Shown: positions 1 to 9,397, numbered from the stretch's first letter. The stretch is 64,000 bases of DNA from Chitinophaga oryziterrae (GCF_009758125.1 NZ_WRXO01000002.1:930001-994000); one strand, 5' to 3'. The notes: generated from the sequence alone by a model not told the origin. Numbers and translations are program-made.

Positions 1-1
1 T

Positions 2-676
2 GCTTCCGGCGAACTGGTATTCTCTACTGATGGCAGAGTAGGTATGGGGGGATATGATTTCTTCTATACTAAAGACAGTGCCGGTAGCTGGCAGGAACCT
101 GTCAATTTCGGATATCCTGTTAATTCCGTGAAAGATGATATTTATTTCAACAGCAAAGGAAATAATATCCTGGAAACAGTATGGTTATCATCCGATCGTG
201 ATGCCAGTTGCTGCCTGGAATTATTCTCCCTGAAGAAAACGATTCCACCACCACCTCCTCCTCCAAAACCAGAACCACCGGTAGTAGTAACATTAGCTCC
301 TCCTCCGGCAGAAGTACCAACTGTACTGGATAACGTGTACTACGATTTTAGTCAGTCTTACCTGCAACCTGCTTCTTATCCTGCATTAGACAGGCTGGCG
401 GCAATGCTGCAGCAACATCCTGATTTAGTGATCGAATTAAGCGCACATACAGATAGTAAAGGTGCTGATAAACTCAACCAGACATTATCAGAGGCCCGTG
501 CAAAAAGTTGTGTAGACTACCTGGTGAGCAAAGGAATAGATCCATCCCGTTTGCAATACAAAGGATATGCGGCTAGTCGTCCTATCGCTCCTAATACGAA
601 TGCAGACGGATCTGATAATCCTGAAGGCAGGGCAAGGAACCGTAGAACAGAGTTTAAGGTTGTCGGCAAACAGTAA
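2..676 (+). CDS. OmpA family protein with PD40 repeats, 3' part only
   Basis: The frame is already open at base 2, so the gene begins upstream of the window; the first ATG at 44 is internal. The visible start reads FSTDGRVGMGGYDFFYT, the pattern of a PD40/WD40-like beta-propeller blade. A proline-rich linker follows (PPPPPPP at about residues 82-88 of the visible part). Then comes an OmpA peptidoglycan-binding domain, running from NVYYDFSQSYL to GRARNRRTEFKV. Its diaminopimelate-binding signature is seen in the ELSAHTDSKG and NRRTEF segments. In Bacteroidota this architecture links an outer-membrane complex to peptidoglycan, often beside PorP/SprF in type IX secretion or gliding systems. The PorP/SprF gene starts 5 bp after this stop, which supports such a role. 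Which OmpA/PD40 subfamily (for example PorE-like) cannot be decided without the 5' part. Confidence 0.9.
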   Translation, partial: ASGELVFSTDGRVGMGGYDFFYTKDSAGSWQEPVNFGYPVNSVKDDIYFNSKGNNILETVWLSSDRDASCCLELFSLKKTIPPPPPPPKPEPPVVVTLAPPPAEVPTVLDNVYYDFSQSYLQPASYPALDRLAAMLQQHPDLVIELSAHTDSKGADKLNQTLSEARAKSCVDYLVSKGIDPSRLQYKGYAASRPIAPNTNADGSDNPEGRARNRRTEFKVVGKQ

Positions 677-680
677 AAAT

Positions 681-1718
681 ATGCTTATGAAAAGAACATA
701 CCTGCTTTTGTTGCTGCTGCTGATCATAGCAGAAGGGACCCGTGCGCAGCAACAACCGCATTATACGCAATACATCCTCAATACTTTCATCATTAATCCT
801 GCAGTAGCAGGTATTGAGAACTATTGGGATGTAAAGGCCAGCCACCGTCATCAGTGGGCGGGGTTGAACGGGGCGCCTGTTACTTCTTATCTGACCATTC
901 ATGGTCCGCTGAGGAAAAGTGATTATCCTTCTGCCAGTATAACAGGCTTAACTCCACCGGGAGAAAATCCCAGGGGCAAGGCTTACTGGCAGCAGTATGA
1001 AACTCCTCCTTCTCATGCGGGGGCAGGACTAACTATCCTTAACGATAAAACCGGACCGCTGAACCGTTTTTCCATTACGGCCACTTATGCGCATCATATC
1101 GCACTCTCCCCCCGTACCAGTATCAGTGCCGGTGTTTCGTTCGGCGCGCAGTCCGTTTCTGTTGATGCGTCTGCGCTGGAATTCCAGCAGCCAGGAGATC
1201 CTGTGGTGGCGTCCAGTCAGCTGCTGAATAAATGGAAGCCGGAATTGAATGCAGGCCTGATGTTATACAGTGCAGACTTTTATATAGGCGCATCTGCACA
1301 GAATATCATCCCGCAGCAACTGAGTTTTGACGAGGGTAAAGTAGTAGGCGATTCTTTGTACAGGGGAAAGCTGGTACCGCATCTGTTCTTCTCAGCAGGC
1401 TACCGTACATGGATAAATGAAGATGTAAGTGTGCTGCCTTCTGTGATGGTGAGAATGGTAACTGCAGCACCTGTAAGTTTTGATGTGAATGCCAAGTTCC
1501 TGTATCGCGACAGAATGTGGGTGGGTGGTTCTTACCGTATCCAGGATGGCTTTGCAGCCATGCTGGGGGTGAACATCAGTTCCACTATCAACATAGGGTA
1601 TTCATATGATTATACTACATCGTCTTTGAATGTTGTAAGTCATGGTACACATGAAATATTAATAGGTTTTCTGATCGGTAATCGCTTTGGCGACCTATGC
1701 CCAAGAAACAATTTTTAA
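681..1718 (+). CDS. PorP/SprF family type IX secretion membrane protein
   Basis: The 345-residue product has an N-terminal signal peptide (MLMKRTYLLLLLLLIIAEG, cleaved near RAQ) and the family signature QQPHYTQYILNTFIINPAVA followed by a conserved RHQW segment. The rest is a predicted outer-membrane beta-barrel, including LTILNDKTGPLNRF and closing strands around GYSYDYTTSSL and HEILIGFLIG. PorP/SprF proteins sit in the outer membrane and support T9SS secretion or surface attachment of adhesins. I start at the ATG at 681 (687 is an equally good second Met), because upstream in-frame codons lie inside the OmpA gene and only these starts give a clean signal peptide. It is 5 bp downstream of the OmpA/PD40 gene and surely cotranscribed with it. 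Confidence 0.9.
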   Translation: MLMKRTYLLLLLLLIIAEGTRAQQQPHYTQYILNTFIINPAVAGIENYWDVKASHRHQWAGLNGAPVTSYLTIHGPLRKSDYPSASITGLTPPGENPRGKAYWQQYETPPSHAGAGLTILNDKTGPLNRFSITATYAHHIALSPRTSISAGVSFGAQSVSVDASALEFQQPGDPVVASSQLLNKWKPELNAGLMLYSADFYIGASAQNIIPQQLSFDEGKVVGDSLYRGKLVPHLFFSAGYRTWINEDVSVLPSVMVRMVTAAPVSFDVNAKFLYRDRMWVGGSYRIQDGFAAMLGVNISSTINIGYSYDYTTSSLNVVSHGTHEILIGFLIGNRFGDLCPRNNF

Positions 1719-1782
1719 ACTTTAACCCCTCTTTCGTAATAAGCGGAGAGGACATTTTTTAACTCAATCCAAAATTTTATTT

Positions 1783-2346
1783 ATGAAAAAACTTTCAGGT
1801 TACTTTTTCGTTGCATGTATGTTGTCTGTTGTGCTGGGTACCACTTCCTGTTCTAAAAAAGGAGATGCAGGACCAGCGGGTGCTACTGGAGCAACGGGTG
1901 CCAAAGGTGATAAAGGCGACAAAGGCGATCAGGGAGATGCAGGAAGTGCAAGTGTGATTTATTCCGACTGGATGGATGCATCCTATATGTATGACTCAAC
2001 TTCCGAGGTCTATTTCTTCGACATCACTGCTGCTAAAGTGACTACTGATATATTAAATAGTGGTGTAGTAAAAGTGTACATGAACTTTGGTACGCCATCC
2101 ACCCCTGCTGTTTCTTCTTTGCCTTACAGCGATGAAGTAGGTACTTATATCAGAGAATATTCACTGTTAGGTGTTATTGAACTGTTAAGTAATGGAAATC
2201 CAAGTACTGTTACAGATGCTAATGGTGCCAAAAGAAGGCAGGTAAGATATGTGATCATCCCGGGTGGCGAAGCGGCGCGTTCTGCTAAAGCAATCGACTG
2301 GAATGATTATGCAAAGGTAAAAGCCTACATGGGCTGGAAGAACTAG
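1783..2346 (+). CDS. collagen-like (Gly-X-Y) lipoprotein
   Basis: A 187-residue lipoprotein with a hydrophobic leader ending in LGTTSC (lipidation at Cys23). It is followed at once by nine uninterrupted Gly-X-Y triplets (residues 27 to about 54, including GATGATGAKGDKGDKGDQG). A globular C-terminal domain of about 130 residues contains VKVYMNFGTPS and RRQVRYVIIPGG. Short collagen-like stalks after a lipid anchor are common in Bacteroidota surface lipoproteins, where they probably form trimers and hold the C-terminal domain away from the membrane. I do not recognise the C-terminal domain. A strong hairpin terminator follows at 2386. The function is unknown. Confidence 0.8.
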   Translation: MKKLSGYFFVACMLSVVLGTTSCSKKGDAGPAGATGATGAKGDKGDKGDQGDAGSASVIYSDWMDASYMYDSTSEVYFFDITAAKVTTDILNSGVVKVYMNFGTPSTPAVSSLPYSDEVGTYIREYSLLGVIELLSNGNPSTVTDANGAKRRQVRYVIIPGGEAARSAKAIDWNDYAKVKAYMGWKN

Positions 2347-2385
2347 TTTACTAATGACCATCTCCATCAAAACCACAAGTTACAG

Positions 2386-2413
2386 GGCTGCTTTATCGAA
2401 AGCAGCCAGTTTT
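2386..2413 (+). terminator. rho-independent terminator after the collagen-like lipoprotein gene
   Basis: A perfect 9-bp stem, GGCTGCTTT / AAAGCAGCC, closes an ATCG tetraloop and is followed by AGTTTTTA. It lies 40 bp after the lipoprotein stop and 36 bp before the sigma factor start. Confidence 0.8.
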
Positions 2414-2448
2414 TACCACTTGCCGGGGATTCTTAAAAAAACAATGCT

Positions 2449-3036
2449 ATGAAAAGATATTGTGAACTGACAGATGAAGAATTAATAAAATTATACAGAT
2501 CGGGGAATGACAGTGCTTTCTCCGTATTAGTCTCTCGCCATAAGACCAGAATCTTTACTACTATCATGTTGCTGGTGAAAGACCGGTACCTGGCAGAAGA
2601 TATTTTTCAGGATGTGTTTATAAAAATAATCAATGCTTTTAACGAAGGTCATTATCTCGATAACAGCCGGTTTATTGCATGGGCTGTGAGAATTGCCCAT
2701 AACTGTTGTATCAGTCATTTCAGGAAGATGAATGCATGGCCTGCTTTCTCCGTTGTATATAAAGATGATATTTCAAACAGTATTCATCAGAAGGAAGAAA
2801 GCCAGGAACAACGCATTATCATTAAAGAAACACATGCAGCAGTACAGGCATTGCTGGACCAGCTACCCGAGGCCCAGCGCGAGGCATTGATCCTTCGGTA
2901 TTATGCAGATCTCAGCTTTAAAGAAATTGCACAAACTGTAAATGTTGGTATCAATACCGCATTGGGGAGAGTGCGTTATGCTATTATGAATATGCGGAAG
3001 ATCATGGAAAGAGAAGAAGCATTGGAAGCAGTATGA
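2449..3036 (+). CDS. ECF RNA polymerase sigma-70 factor, without adjacent FecR
   Basis: A 195-residue protein with the two-domain ECF layout. Sigma region 2 spans about residues 20-90 (SRHKTRIFTTIMLLVKDRYL, then AEDIFQDVFIKI, with RFIAWAVRIAHN as the region 2.3/2.4 helix). Sigma region 4 spans about residues 125-185 (LPEAQREALILRYYADLSFK, then the helix-turn-helix EIAQTVNVGINTALGRVRYA). Unlike the other three sigma genes in the window it has no FecR-type anti-sigma neighbour. It converges with the sensor kinase gene, with only 3 bp between the two stop codons. Its signal and regulon cannot be read from the sequence. Confidence 0.92.
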   Translation: MKRYCELTDEELIKLYRSGNDSAFSVLVSRHKTRIFTTIMLLVKDRYLAEDIFQDVFIKIINAFNEGHYLDNSRFIAWAVRIAHNCCISHFRKMNAWPAFSVVYKDDISNSIHQKEESQEQRIIIKETHAAVQALLDQLPEAQREALILRYYADLSFKEIAQTVNVGINTALGRVRYAIMNMRKIMEREEALEAV

Positions 3037-3039
3037 ATA

Positions 3040-5142
3040 CTACGCGTTCACAGGAACAACTTCTGTTACAGGTAAACATGGCAGCTCTATATAAAAGATG
3101 GTTTCTTTTCCCGGTTCACTTTCGAACCACAATTTACCCTTGTGGATCTCTACAATCTTACGTGAAATAGATAATCCCAGGCCAAAAGATTTCTCACCGG
3201 CGGTACCCGTTCTGCCCGCCTCTGTATGCATTTCAAATACCTTGTCTTTCAGGTTGTCCGGGATGCCGATGCCTTTATCTTTTACCATGATGGTATAGGT
3301 ATCGGAATCTCTTTTGGTATGTATACTGATCACGGATTTATCCGGGCTGAATTTGATGGCATTGTCTATGAGGTTCGTAAACAACTGCCATATTTTGTCC
3401 CGGTCAAGCATAGCTATCCCCGGTGGGAATTTCCCTACTTTAATGCGCTGTTTCTTTTTTAATGCCTTAAACTGAAGGAGATCTATACATTCCGTCAGTA
3501 ACTCCGGTATATCTGTAAGTTCTGTTCTCAGATCTTTCAGCTCTCCTTTGTTTTTACTTTCCAGTAACTGGTTGATAATTTCAAATGCCTGCCCGGAAGC
3601 TGTCTGTATCATCCGGTACATACTCTTATCCAGCGGCGCTGCATTTTTATCTTCCAGTAATAGTCCTGCTATAGCACTGATATTGCCCACAGGATTTTTG
3701 AGATCATGTACGATCACTTTCAGGAGTGCTGCATTTTCCTGGTCTCTGTCTTCTACTGCACGAAGTGCAACAGTAAGACGTTCATTTTGCACAGCTACCA
3801 GTTGCAGGTTCTGTTTGGAACGGTTCCAGTTTTTCCAGATCAGGAATGCGATGGTAATAACAGATGCTAAGAATAAAGAGAAGATCACAAGTAAAATGGA
3901 CTTCAGATGATCATCACTTTTTAATGCGATGATTTCATGTTGCCTCGCTACGTTCTCCAGTTCATTATTCACGTCCACTTCATGTGCGGCCTGATTCTTT
4001 GTATCAAGAGAGTCTTTTATATTGGTATATGCTTTCAGGTATTTATAGGCGCTGTCCGGCTTATTTAATTTATCGTAATACCGCTCCTGCATCTTCAGTA
4101 ATCGTAATCGCAGATCTCTGTCGGGTTGCAGGTGCGAGTTGGTGAAAGACTTTACCTGTTCCAATATCTCCCTGCATTCATCCAAACGGTTCATTTTTAT
4201 GTAAAGAGTGGCCAGTCTCAGTTGCATGAACTGGGCATCTGTATTTTCATAACCGGGTTGTATATTGATACTGATACTTTCTTTCAGTAATGCTTCTGCT
4301 GTAGTGTAATCTTCCTGTCTGTAATGCGCATAGGCCAGGTTGCCGTAGACGACCCCTTTAGCGGTGCCTATATAGCGTCTGTTGCTGGAATCGTTGCTGA
4401 AATTGCTTTCGTTGTTCCTGATATAAGCTAATGCCAGGCTATAGTAACGAAACGCGCTGTCGTACATATTAGCCCGGTCATAACTCAGCGCAATGTTATC
4501 TGTATTGCTCTGAACGGAAGCAAAAATGCTAAAGTCCCTGTTATCTGCATTGCGCAGAATGTGAACGCATTTTTTGAAATAGGAGGCTGCTTCCAGATAT
4601 TTTTTCTCTTTATAACACACCATGCCCAGTTGTCCCAGGTAATCACTTACGAAAAGGGAATCTCCGCTTTTTTCACAGATCTGTTTAGCCTGGTAGTAAT
4701 ACTGGAATGCTTCGGGATATCTTTTCTCTGCCTGCAGAATATCTCCCTTTTTCAGGATGGCATTTTCATAGAGTTTTTTATATGCTTTTTCCTTGGAGTG
4801 CTTTTTCAGGATCAACAGCACACTATCTACATATACCATGGCTATTGCATAGTCCTTATCATAGAAATAGTTCCTTTTAAAGTCGTATTTCTTGTACAGA
4901 TCACCAATTCCCGCATTGGGATAATTGTTATATACTGAATCAATAAATTTTATTGGACTTCCTTTTTCGGCATGAAGTGATAAGCTGTCAGCATGTTTGA
5001 GGATAGGATCAAAATAATCGGGGTGATCAATAGTTCCTCCTACTTGCTGGCAGGCAAATATCATTATTGTTATATATAGAAAAAATACACACTCTAAAAG
5101 TTGTCTGTAAAATTTATTCTTTTTTGTAAGAATAACCATCAA
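3040..5142 (-). CDS. tetratricopeptide-repeat sensor histidine kinase
   Basis: A 700-residue protein. The N-terminal hydrophobic stretch (residues about 18-31, ending IFAC) could be a membrane anchor or lipoprotein signal. TPR-like helical repeats fill about residues 100-390 (for example AFQYYYQAKQICEKSGD and VYGNLAYAHYRQEDYTTAEA). A transmembrane segment follows (LLVIFSLFLASVITIAFLIW, about 415-435) and then a coiled coil. The kinase core has the H-box VIVHDLKNPVGN (phospho-acceptor His479), the N-box LFTNLIDNAIKFSPD, the G1 box KDKGIGIPD and the G2 box FGLGLSISRKIVEIHKG. It is complete, with no receiver domain and no response regulator gene beside it. The TPR part is expected in the periplasm as the sensor. 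It probably signals to a regulator encoded elsewhere. Confidence 0.92.
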   Translation of the reverse strand: MMVILTKKNKFYRQLLECVFFLYITIMIFACQQVGGTIDHPDYFDPILKHADSLSLHAEKGSPIKFIDSVYNNYPNAGIGDLYKKYDFKRNYFYDKDYAIAMVYVDSVLLILKKHSKEKAYKKLYENAILKKGDILQAEKRYPEAFQYYYQAKQICEKSGDSLFVSDYLGQLGMVCYKEKKYLEAASYFKKCVHILRNADNRDFSIFASVQSNTDNIALSYDRANMYDSAFRYYSLALAYIRNNESNFSNDSSNRRYIGTAKGVVYGNLAYAHYRQEDYTTAEALLKESISINIQPGYENTDAQFMQLRLATLYIKMNRLDECREILEQVKSFTNSHLQPDRDLRLRLLKMQERYYDKLNKPDSAYKYLKAYTNIKDSLDTKNQAAHEVDVNNELENVARQHEIIALKSDDHLKSILLVIFSLFLASVITIAFLIWKNWNRSKQNLQLVAVQNERLTVALRAVEDRDQENAALLKVIVHDLKNPVGNISAIAGLLLEDKNAAPLDKSMYRMIQTASGQAFEIINQLLESKNKGELKDLRTELTDIPELLTECIDLLQFKALKKKQRIKVGKFPPGIAMLDRDKIWQLFTNLIDNAIKFSPDKSVISIHTKRDSDTYTIMVKDKGIGIPDNLKDKVFEMHTEAGRTGTAGEKSFGLGLSISRKIVEIHKGKLWFESEPGKETIFYIELPCLPVTEVVPVNA

Positions 5143-5522
5143 TTAAAAAACGTTAAGTTGCTCATGCACTTTAGGTATAATGTTAACACACGACAATGCA
5201 TGTAACGTAAGTTAAGCGTTTTTCTTACTTTTTACCCTATAAAATGCATAATTATATTAATATACGGAATTGCTGTATATTAAGTTTACGACAGCGCTGT
5301 TAAATCTTCCACAAAACTTGCTGCTGCGGCCCTTATGCAGTAGTATCTTTTTGATCGGATTCTCCCTAAAAAAAACTAATTTCATTATAAGAGCAGCCTA
5401 TTGCTGCAGGATACATATGCCCATTACAGGAGACCCGAAACTGAAATTGTTGTTACCCTTTAACCCGTAATTAGCCCGAGTATCCCGTTTCGCTGATTGT
5501 ATGAATTCCATTTTTATTCTTT
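5143..5522. promoter_or_regulatory. divergent intergenic region, no gene seen
   Basis: These 380 bp separate the divergent kinase and TonB-receptor-like genes and must hold both promoters. The only near match to the Bacteroidota -7 box on the plus strand is TATCTTTT at 5344-5351 (7 of 8 to TANNTTTG), with a TTG at 5318-5320. The spacing of 23 bp is long, so this is weak. The short reading frame at 5270-5470 has no recognisable protein character. Confidence 0.35.
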
Positions 5523-8144
5523 ATGAAGAGGATATGCCTGCTTGTTTGTTTTTTCCTTGGCCTTCGTCATTTGTCGGCACAAACCTTTACTGTTACCGGC
5601 TTAATAAAAGACACCACTGGCCAGGAGATTATTGCCGCTAATGTATGGTTAACAGCAGGCAAAGACTCTCTGCATGCTGCCAGTAATGAAACCGGAAGAT
5701 TCACATTTTCCGGAGTAAACCAGCCTGCTTTTTCTTTGCGTGTAAGTGTGCTGGGATATGAAACCTGGTCAAAATCATATGACTTCCACAATGCTGGCAG
5801 CCAGATTGATGTGCCGGTTATTACACTGGTAATGAAAACCAGTACTTTACAGGAAGTGATCATAAAAGGAAAACAGGCCCCGGTTGTTATAAAAGAAGAT
5901 ACCATAGAATACCGGGCAAGTCAATACCATTTAAGAGAGAATTCAGTGGCGGAAGATCTGCTAAGAAGACTGCCCGGAGTAGATGTTGATAAAGATGGTA
6001 ATGTGACGATGATGGGCAAAAAGATTACCAAACTAAGGATCAATGGGAAAGATTACCTGGTAGATGATATTAAAACGCTGACGCGCATATTACCGGTAGA
6101 TATGATAGAAAAAATACAACTGGTTGATGATTACGGGGATATGGCGAGAGTGACAGGACGAAAGTCCGGGGAACCTCAGCAGGTACTCAATATCCAGACT
6201 AAATCCGAACTGAATAAAGGTGTTCAGATGCAGACTATCGTAGGGGCAGGTAATGATGGAAGATATAATGCAGCGTTATTGGCCAACTATTTTAGCGGTA
6301 GTCACCAGTTGTCTGTTTCAGGCAATACCAATAATACAAGCGCCCTGGCGGGAACCGCAACCAACAGTAATGCAACCGTTAACTACCGGGACCAGCCAAC
6401 TAAAACCCTATCCCTCAATGCTAGTCTGATGGGCGGGCATACTGCCAGTAATATACAATCATTAAGTAATGTGACGACCGTTACAAATGAAGGGACCCTC
6501 TATATCGCCAACAATACCAGTAGTTACAGCAACAATGATAATTATGCTTTTTATGGTGGGGCAGAGTATAAACCTGCTAATGGTGATATGCTGAATTTTA
6601 ACATGAATATGAGCCTGAATACAGCGCAGAATGTGAATATTGTCTCTGCCTTGCAGACAGGTTATCAGAAAAAAGACCAGCTCACAAAAAATATCATCAG
6701 CAGCAGGATACCCGTGATAGGGGCCGGGCTGTTTGGCAGTCACCGGTTTAACACAAAAGGCCGGGTATTATCCCTCAGCCTGTATATGAGTTATACAGGT
6801 AACCATAATGACCAGGACGGTACTAATGATATCCTGTATTATAATGCAGACAGTACCCTGGCCAAAGATTCCCTGTTGCATCAGTTACTGAATAAGCAGA
6901 ATAATGATTTTATCACCTCTGCCCAGGTTTCCTGGATTGAACCTGTTGATTCTACTTCCAGCATAGAATTGCGTTACCTGATCAATTATACCAGGTCTGA
7001 TAATACACAGGTGACAGACTGGCTGGATACAGAAGGGAAACAACAGCGTATAGATGCGCTTAGTAATGAATTTAAATATAACCTGTCCCAGCAGCAACTG
7101 GAACTCAATTTCCGGAAGAATCTGAGGAAGTTCGACTATACCCTGGGTGTTCGTCTGATGCCCTCCGGGCTATCTGGCCGCGGTACGAACGGGGAAGCTC
7201 CTGCAAAGCTGCATAGCACCCCACTGGCACCTGTATTGCGTATTCAGTATAAGCTGCCACGATCTCAGTTTATCTCTCTTTTTTATAACGGGGTCGTTAT
7301 TTTTCCGGGTTATCAGCAGCTACAACCAGCCCCTGATCTTACTAACACAGAATTCCCAATAATAGGGAACCCTTTGTTAAAAGCGGGGTTCACCCATTCT
7401 GTATTCCTTAACTACCGTAGTTTAAACACGGCCAATACACATACCCTGTTCGTGCATCTGGCGGCTAATTATACGAAGAACAAGGTCGTTACCAATACAG
7501 TAACCGTAAAGGACAGCTTCAATACCGTAAAACAGGAAACACATTATCTGAATACAGATGGGGATTATAACTATCGCTTTGTATATGGCTGGTCCAAACG
7601 TATACAGGACGGGAAATACAATTTTTACCTGGATGGAACAGCGTCTTATAATAACAATGTACTATATGTGCAGGACGTGAAGAATTATGCAAGGAACCTG
7701 GCAATGTCACAGTCTGCGAGAAGTAACATGCTTTTGTCCTGGATAGAATTAATGGGAGGGGTAACTTATCTGTATAACAGGAACGTTTATATTCCCGGGG
7801 ATAACAATACCACTAACATCACTACATGGACTTTCAATCTGGTGGGAAAGGTATATTTCCTGAAAACCTTTGCATTTGGGTTTGATGCCAATAAGCAGCT
7901 GAATAGCGGATATAGTGGCTCTTTGAGTAGTAATCCGCTGATGGCCAATGTATTCCTGGAAAAAATGTTCTTTAAGAAGAGACTCACCGCCAGGGCACAG
8001 GTATTTAACCTGCTGGATGAAAATGCCCGTTTATCCCAGGCTATCAATGGCAATTCAGTTACCGAAAGCCGGGATAACCTCTTAAGCCGTTATTTTATGT
8101 TCACTTTACAGCTGGATTTGAAGAAGTTCAAAGGCAGTAAATAA
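5523..8144 (+). CDS. TonB-dependent-receptor-like outer membrane beta-barrel protein (OMP_b-brl_3 type)
   Basis: An 873-residue protein. A signal peptide (ends LSAQ, about residue 20) precedes a carboxypeptidase-regulatory-like beta-sandwich (TVTGLIKDTTGQEIIAANVW to VSVLGYETW). A plug-like segment with the family's characteristic phrases follows: EDTIEYRASQYH, AEDLLRRLPGVDVDKDGNV, LRINGKDYL and VDDYGDMARVTG. The remaining 600 residues are a large barrel ending in FTLQLDLKKFKG. These proteins resemble SusC but have no SusD partner. Their substrates are mostly unknown, and transport of peptides or siderophore-like compounds is often guessed. It stands alone: the kinase is divergent and the terminator at 8267 closes it. 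The length is normal for the family. Confidence 0.88.
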   Translation: MKRICLLVCFFLGLRHLSAQTFTVTGLIKDTTGQEIIAANVWLTAGKDSLHAASNETGRFTFSGVNQPAFSLRVSVLGYETWSKSYDFHNAGSQIDVPVITLVMKTSTLQEVIIKGKQAPVVIKEDTIEYRASQYHLRENSVAEDLLRRLPGVDVDKDGNVTMMGKKITKLRINGKDYLVDDIKTLTRILPVDMIEKIQLVDDYGDMARVTGRKSGEPQQVLNIQTKSELNKGVQMQTIVGAGNDGRYNAALLANYFSGSHQLSVSGNTNNTSALAGTATNSNATVNYRDQPTKTLSLNASLMGGHTASNIQSLSNVTTVTNEGTLYIANNTSSYSNNDNYAFYGGAEYKPANGDMLNFNMNMSLNTAQNVNIVSALQTGYQKKDQLTKNIISSRIPVIGAGLFGSHRFNTKGRVLSLSLYMSYTGNHNDQDGTNDILYYNADSTLAKDSLLHQLLNKQNNDFITSAQVSWIEPVDSTSSIELRYLINYTRSDNTQVTDWLDTEGKQQRIDALSNEFKYNLSQQQLELNFRKNLRKFDYTLGVRLMPSGLSGRGTNGEAPAKLHSTPLAPVLRIQYKLPRSQFISLFYNGVVIFPGYQQLQPAPDLTNTEFPIIGNPLLKAGFTHSVFLNYRSLNTANTHTLFVHLAANYTKNKVVTNTVTVKDSFNTVKQETHYLNTDGDYNYRFVYGWSKRIQDGKYNFYLDGTASYNNNVLYVQDVKNYARNLAMSQSARSNMLLSWIELMGGVTYLYNRNVYIPGDNNTTNITTWTFNLVGKVYFLKTFAFGFDANKQLNSGYSGSLSSNPLMANVFLEKMFFKKRLTARAQVFNLLDENARLSQAINGNSVTESRDNLLSRYFMFTLQLDLKKFKGSK

Positions 8145-8147
8145 GGC

Positions 8148-8202
8148 CATACCTCCTTCATACCTCCGTCATGTCTCCTTCATGTCTCCTTCATACCTGA
8201 TG
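8148..8202 (+). repeat. five tandem 11-bp units after the barrel gene
   Basis: Five head-to-tail 11-mers begin 4 bp after the stop codon: CATACCTCCTT, CATACCTCCGT, CATGTCTCCTT, CATGTCTCCTT and CATACCTGATG. They are non-coding and lie in the 3' UTR. Confidence 0.75.
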
Positions 8203-8228
8203 CATGGTTTAAGCATGAACCCTGTATG

Positions 8229-8252
8229 GATGATGCATAAGCATGCATCATC
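8229..8252. repeat. 10-bp perfect palindrome with 4-nt loop
   Basis: GATGATGCAT, loop AAGC, then ATGCATCATC. It sits between the 11-bp tandem repeats and the terminator, so the barrel transcript would end in two successive hairpins. Confidence 0.7.
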
Positions 8253-8266
8253 ATGCATAAAACAAA

Positions 8267-8293
8267 AAAAGGCCCCCAATAAGGAGGCCTTTT
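8267..8293. terminator. bidirectional terminator between convergent genes
   Basis: An 11-bp stem (AAAAGGCCCCC pairing with GGAGGCCTTTT, one mismatch, loop AATAA) carries an A-run on one side and a T-run on the other. It can serve the barrel gene (+) and the OmpA lipoprotein gene (-), whose stop is at 8312. Confidence 0.8.
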
Positions 8294-8311
8294 CGTTAAG
8301 AGGGAATATAG

Positions 8312-9166
8312 TTATTTCCTTTCCAGTAACTTAAAGAACTGGTCGAGCTGAGGTAAAATCACGATACGTGTGCGGCGGTTAGCTGCGCGTCCTTCCGGCG
8401 TATCATTGCCTGATACCGGAATATATTCACTACGTCCTGCTGCGGTGATACGTGCAGGAGCGATAGCATAATCATTCTGTAAGATACGTGTAACAGCAGT
8501 AGCTCTCTTCACACTCAGGTCCCAGTTGTCCAGTAACACACCTTTCCTGTATGGGTTAGAGTCTGTATGACCTTCTACCAGGAATTCAATTTCAGGCTGG
8601 TTGTTCAGTACTTTGGCTACTTTACCCAGTACTTCTTTTGCACGGGCAGTTACATCATAGCTACCACTTTCAAACAACAGTTTATCGGATATATCAATAT
8701 ACACAACACCTTTTTCTACCTTAATGTTGATATCCTTGTCATCCAGGTTGCCAATAGCACCTTTCAGGTTCATTACCAGGGCCATATTCAGAGAGTCCTT
8801 TCTGGCAATAGCAGACTGAAGGTCCTGAATGTAAGCATCTTTTGCACCTATATTATCCAGTGATTTCTTGATGCTTTCTGCCTGTGATCCGGTGATTACG
8901 GAAAGATCTTTCAACTGGTTCAGTAATACACTGTTATTCTGTTTCAGTCCTTCTACACGTTCCTCATTTACAGTACTTCTGCGGTTGTACGCCTCCGTAG
9001 AGTCGCGCATGGTACGCTGGCAGTCCTGTAGTTTACTCTGCAAATCAGCATATTGACTGGATAAAGCAGAGTATTTAGCTTCCGAAGCTTTAAATTTCCT
9101 GGTGGGTACGCAGGAAAATAAGATAACCGGAAGGGATAACGCTAATAAGATGTCTCTAAGTTTCAT
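8312..9166 (-). CDS. OmpA family peptidoglycan-binding lipoprotein
   Basis: A 284-residue protein. I start at the ATG ending at 9166 because it gives a proper lipoprotein signal (MKLRDILLALSLPVILFSC, lipidation at Cys19); the upstream in-frame extension begins without signal character. An alpha-helical, probably coiled-coil stalk covers about residues 28-130 (SEAKYSALSSQYADLQSKL, SAIARKDSLNMAL). The C-terminal OmpA domain covers about 145-275, with FLVEGHTDSNPYRKG and GRAANRRTRIVILP holding the diaminopimelate-binding Asp and Arg. It is a predicted outer-membrane lipoprotein that tethers the membrane to peptidoglycan. It is a single gene, divergent from the fucosidase. Confidence 0.9.
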   Translation of the reverse strand: MKLRDILLALSLPVILFSCVPTRKFKASEAKYSALSSQYADLQSKLQDCQRTMRDSTEAYNRRSTVNEERVEGLKQNNSVLLNQLKDLSVITGSQAESIKKSLDNIGAKDAYIQDLQSAIARKDSLNMALVMNLKGAIGNLDDKDINIKVEKGVVYIDISDKLLFESGSYDVTARAKEVLGKVAKVLNNQPEIEFLVEGHTDSNPYRKGVLLDNWDLSVKRATAVTRILQNDYAIAPARITAAGRSEYIPVSGNDTPEGRAANRRTRIVILPQLDQFFKLLERK

Positions 9167-9397
9167 ATGTATTGTATTTATATAATAATTCGCTTGTTTG
9201 ACTGTACTACACCTCAGTTTAATCCAAAACCAAGCCATTCTATAGCGGATTGTGCTGTAATATTGTTAAAGTCGCTGACTAATAAGAAATTCGCATTTAT
9301 TTATAGTGTATTCGCAACACTGGTATCCCAGCAATGTTTCATTTATTTTAGTCCATTAGATTACTTTTTTTCACCACGTACTTAGGTCTCATAACAC

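Noticed and set aside
5270..5470. 66-codon frame in the kinase/barrel divergent region
   Set aside because: No recognisable protein character; it starts inside the probable promoter region.
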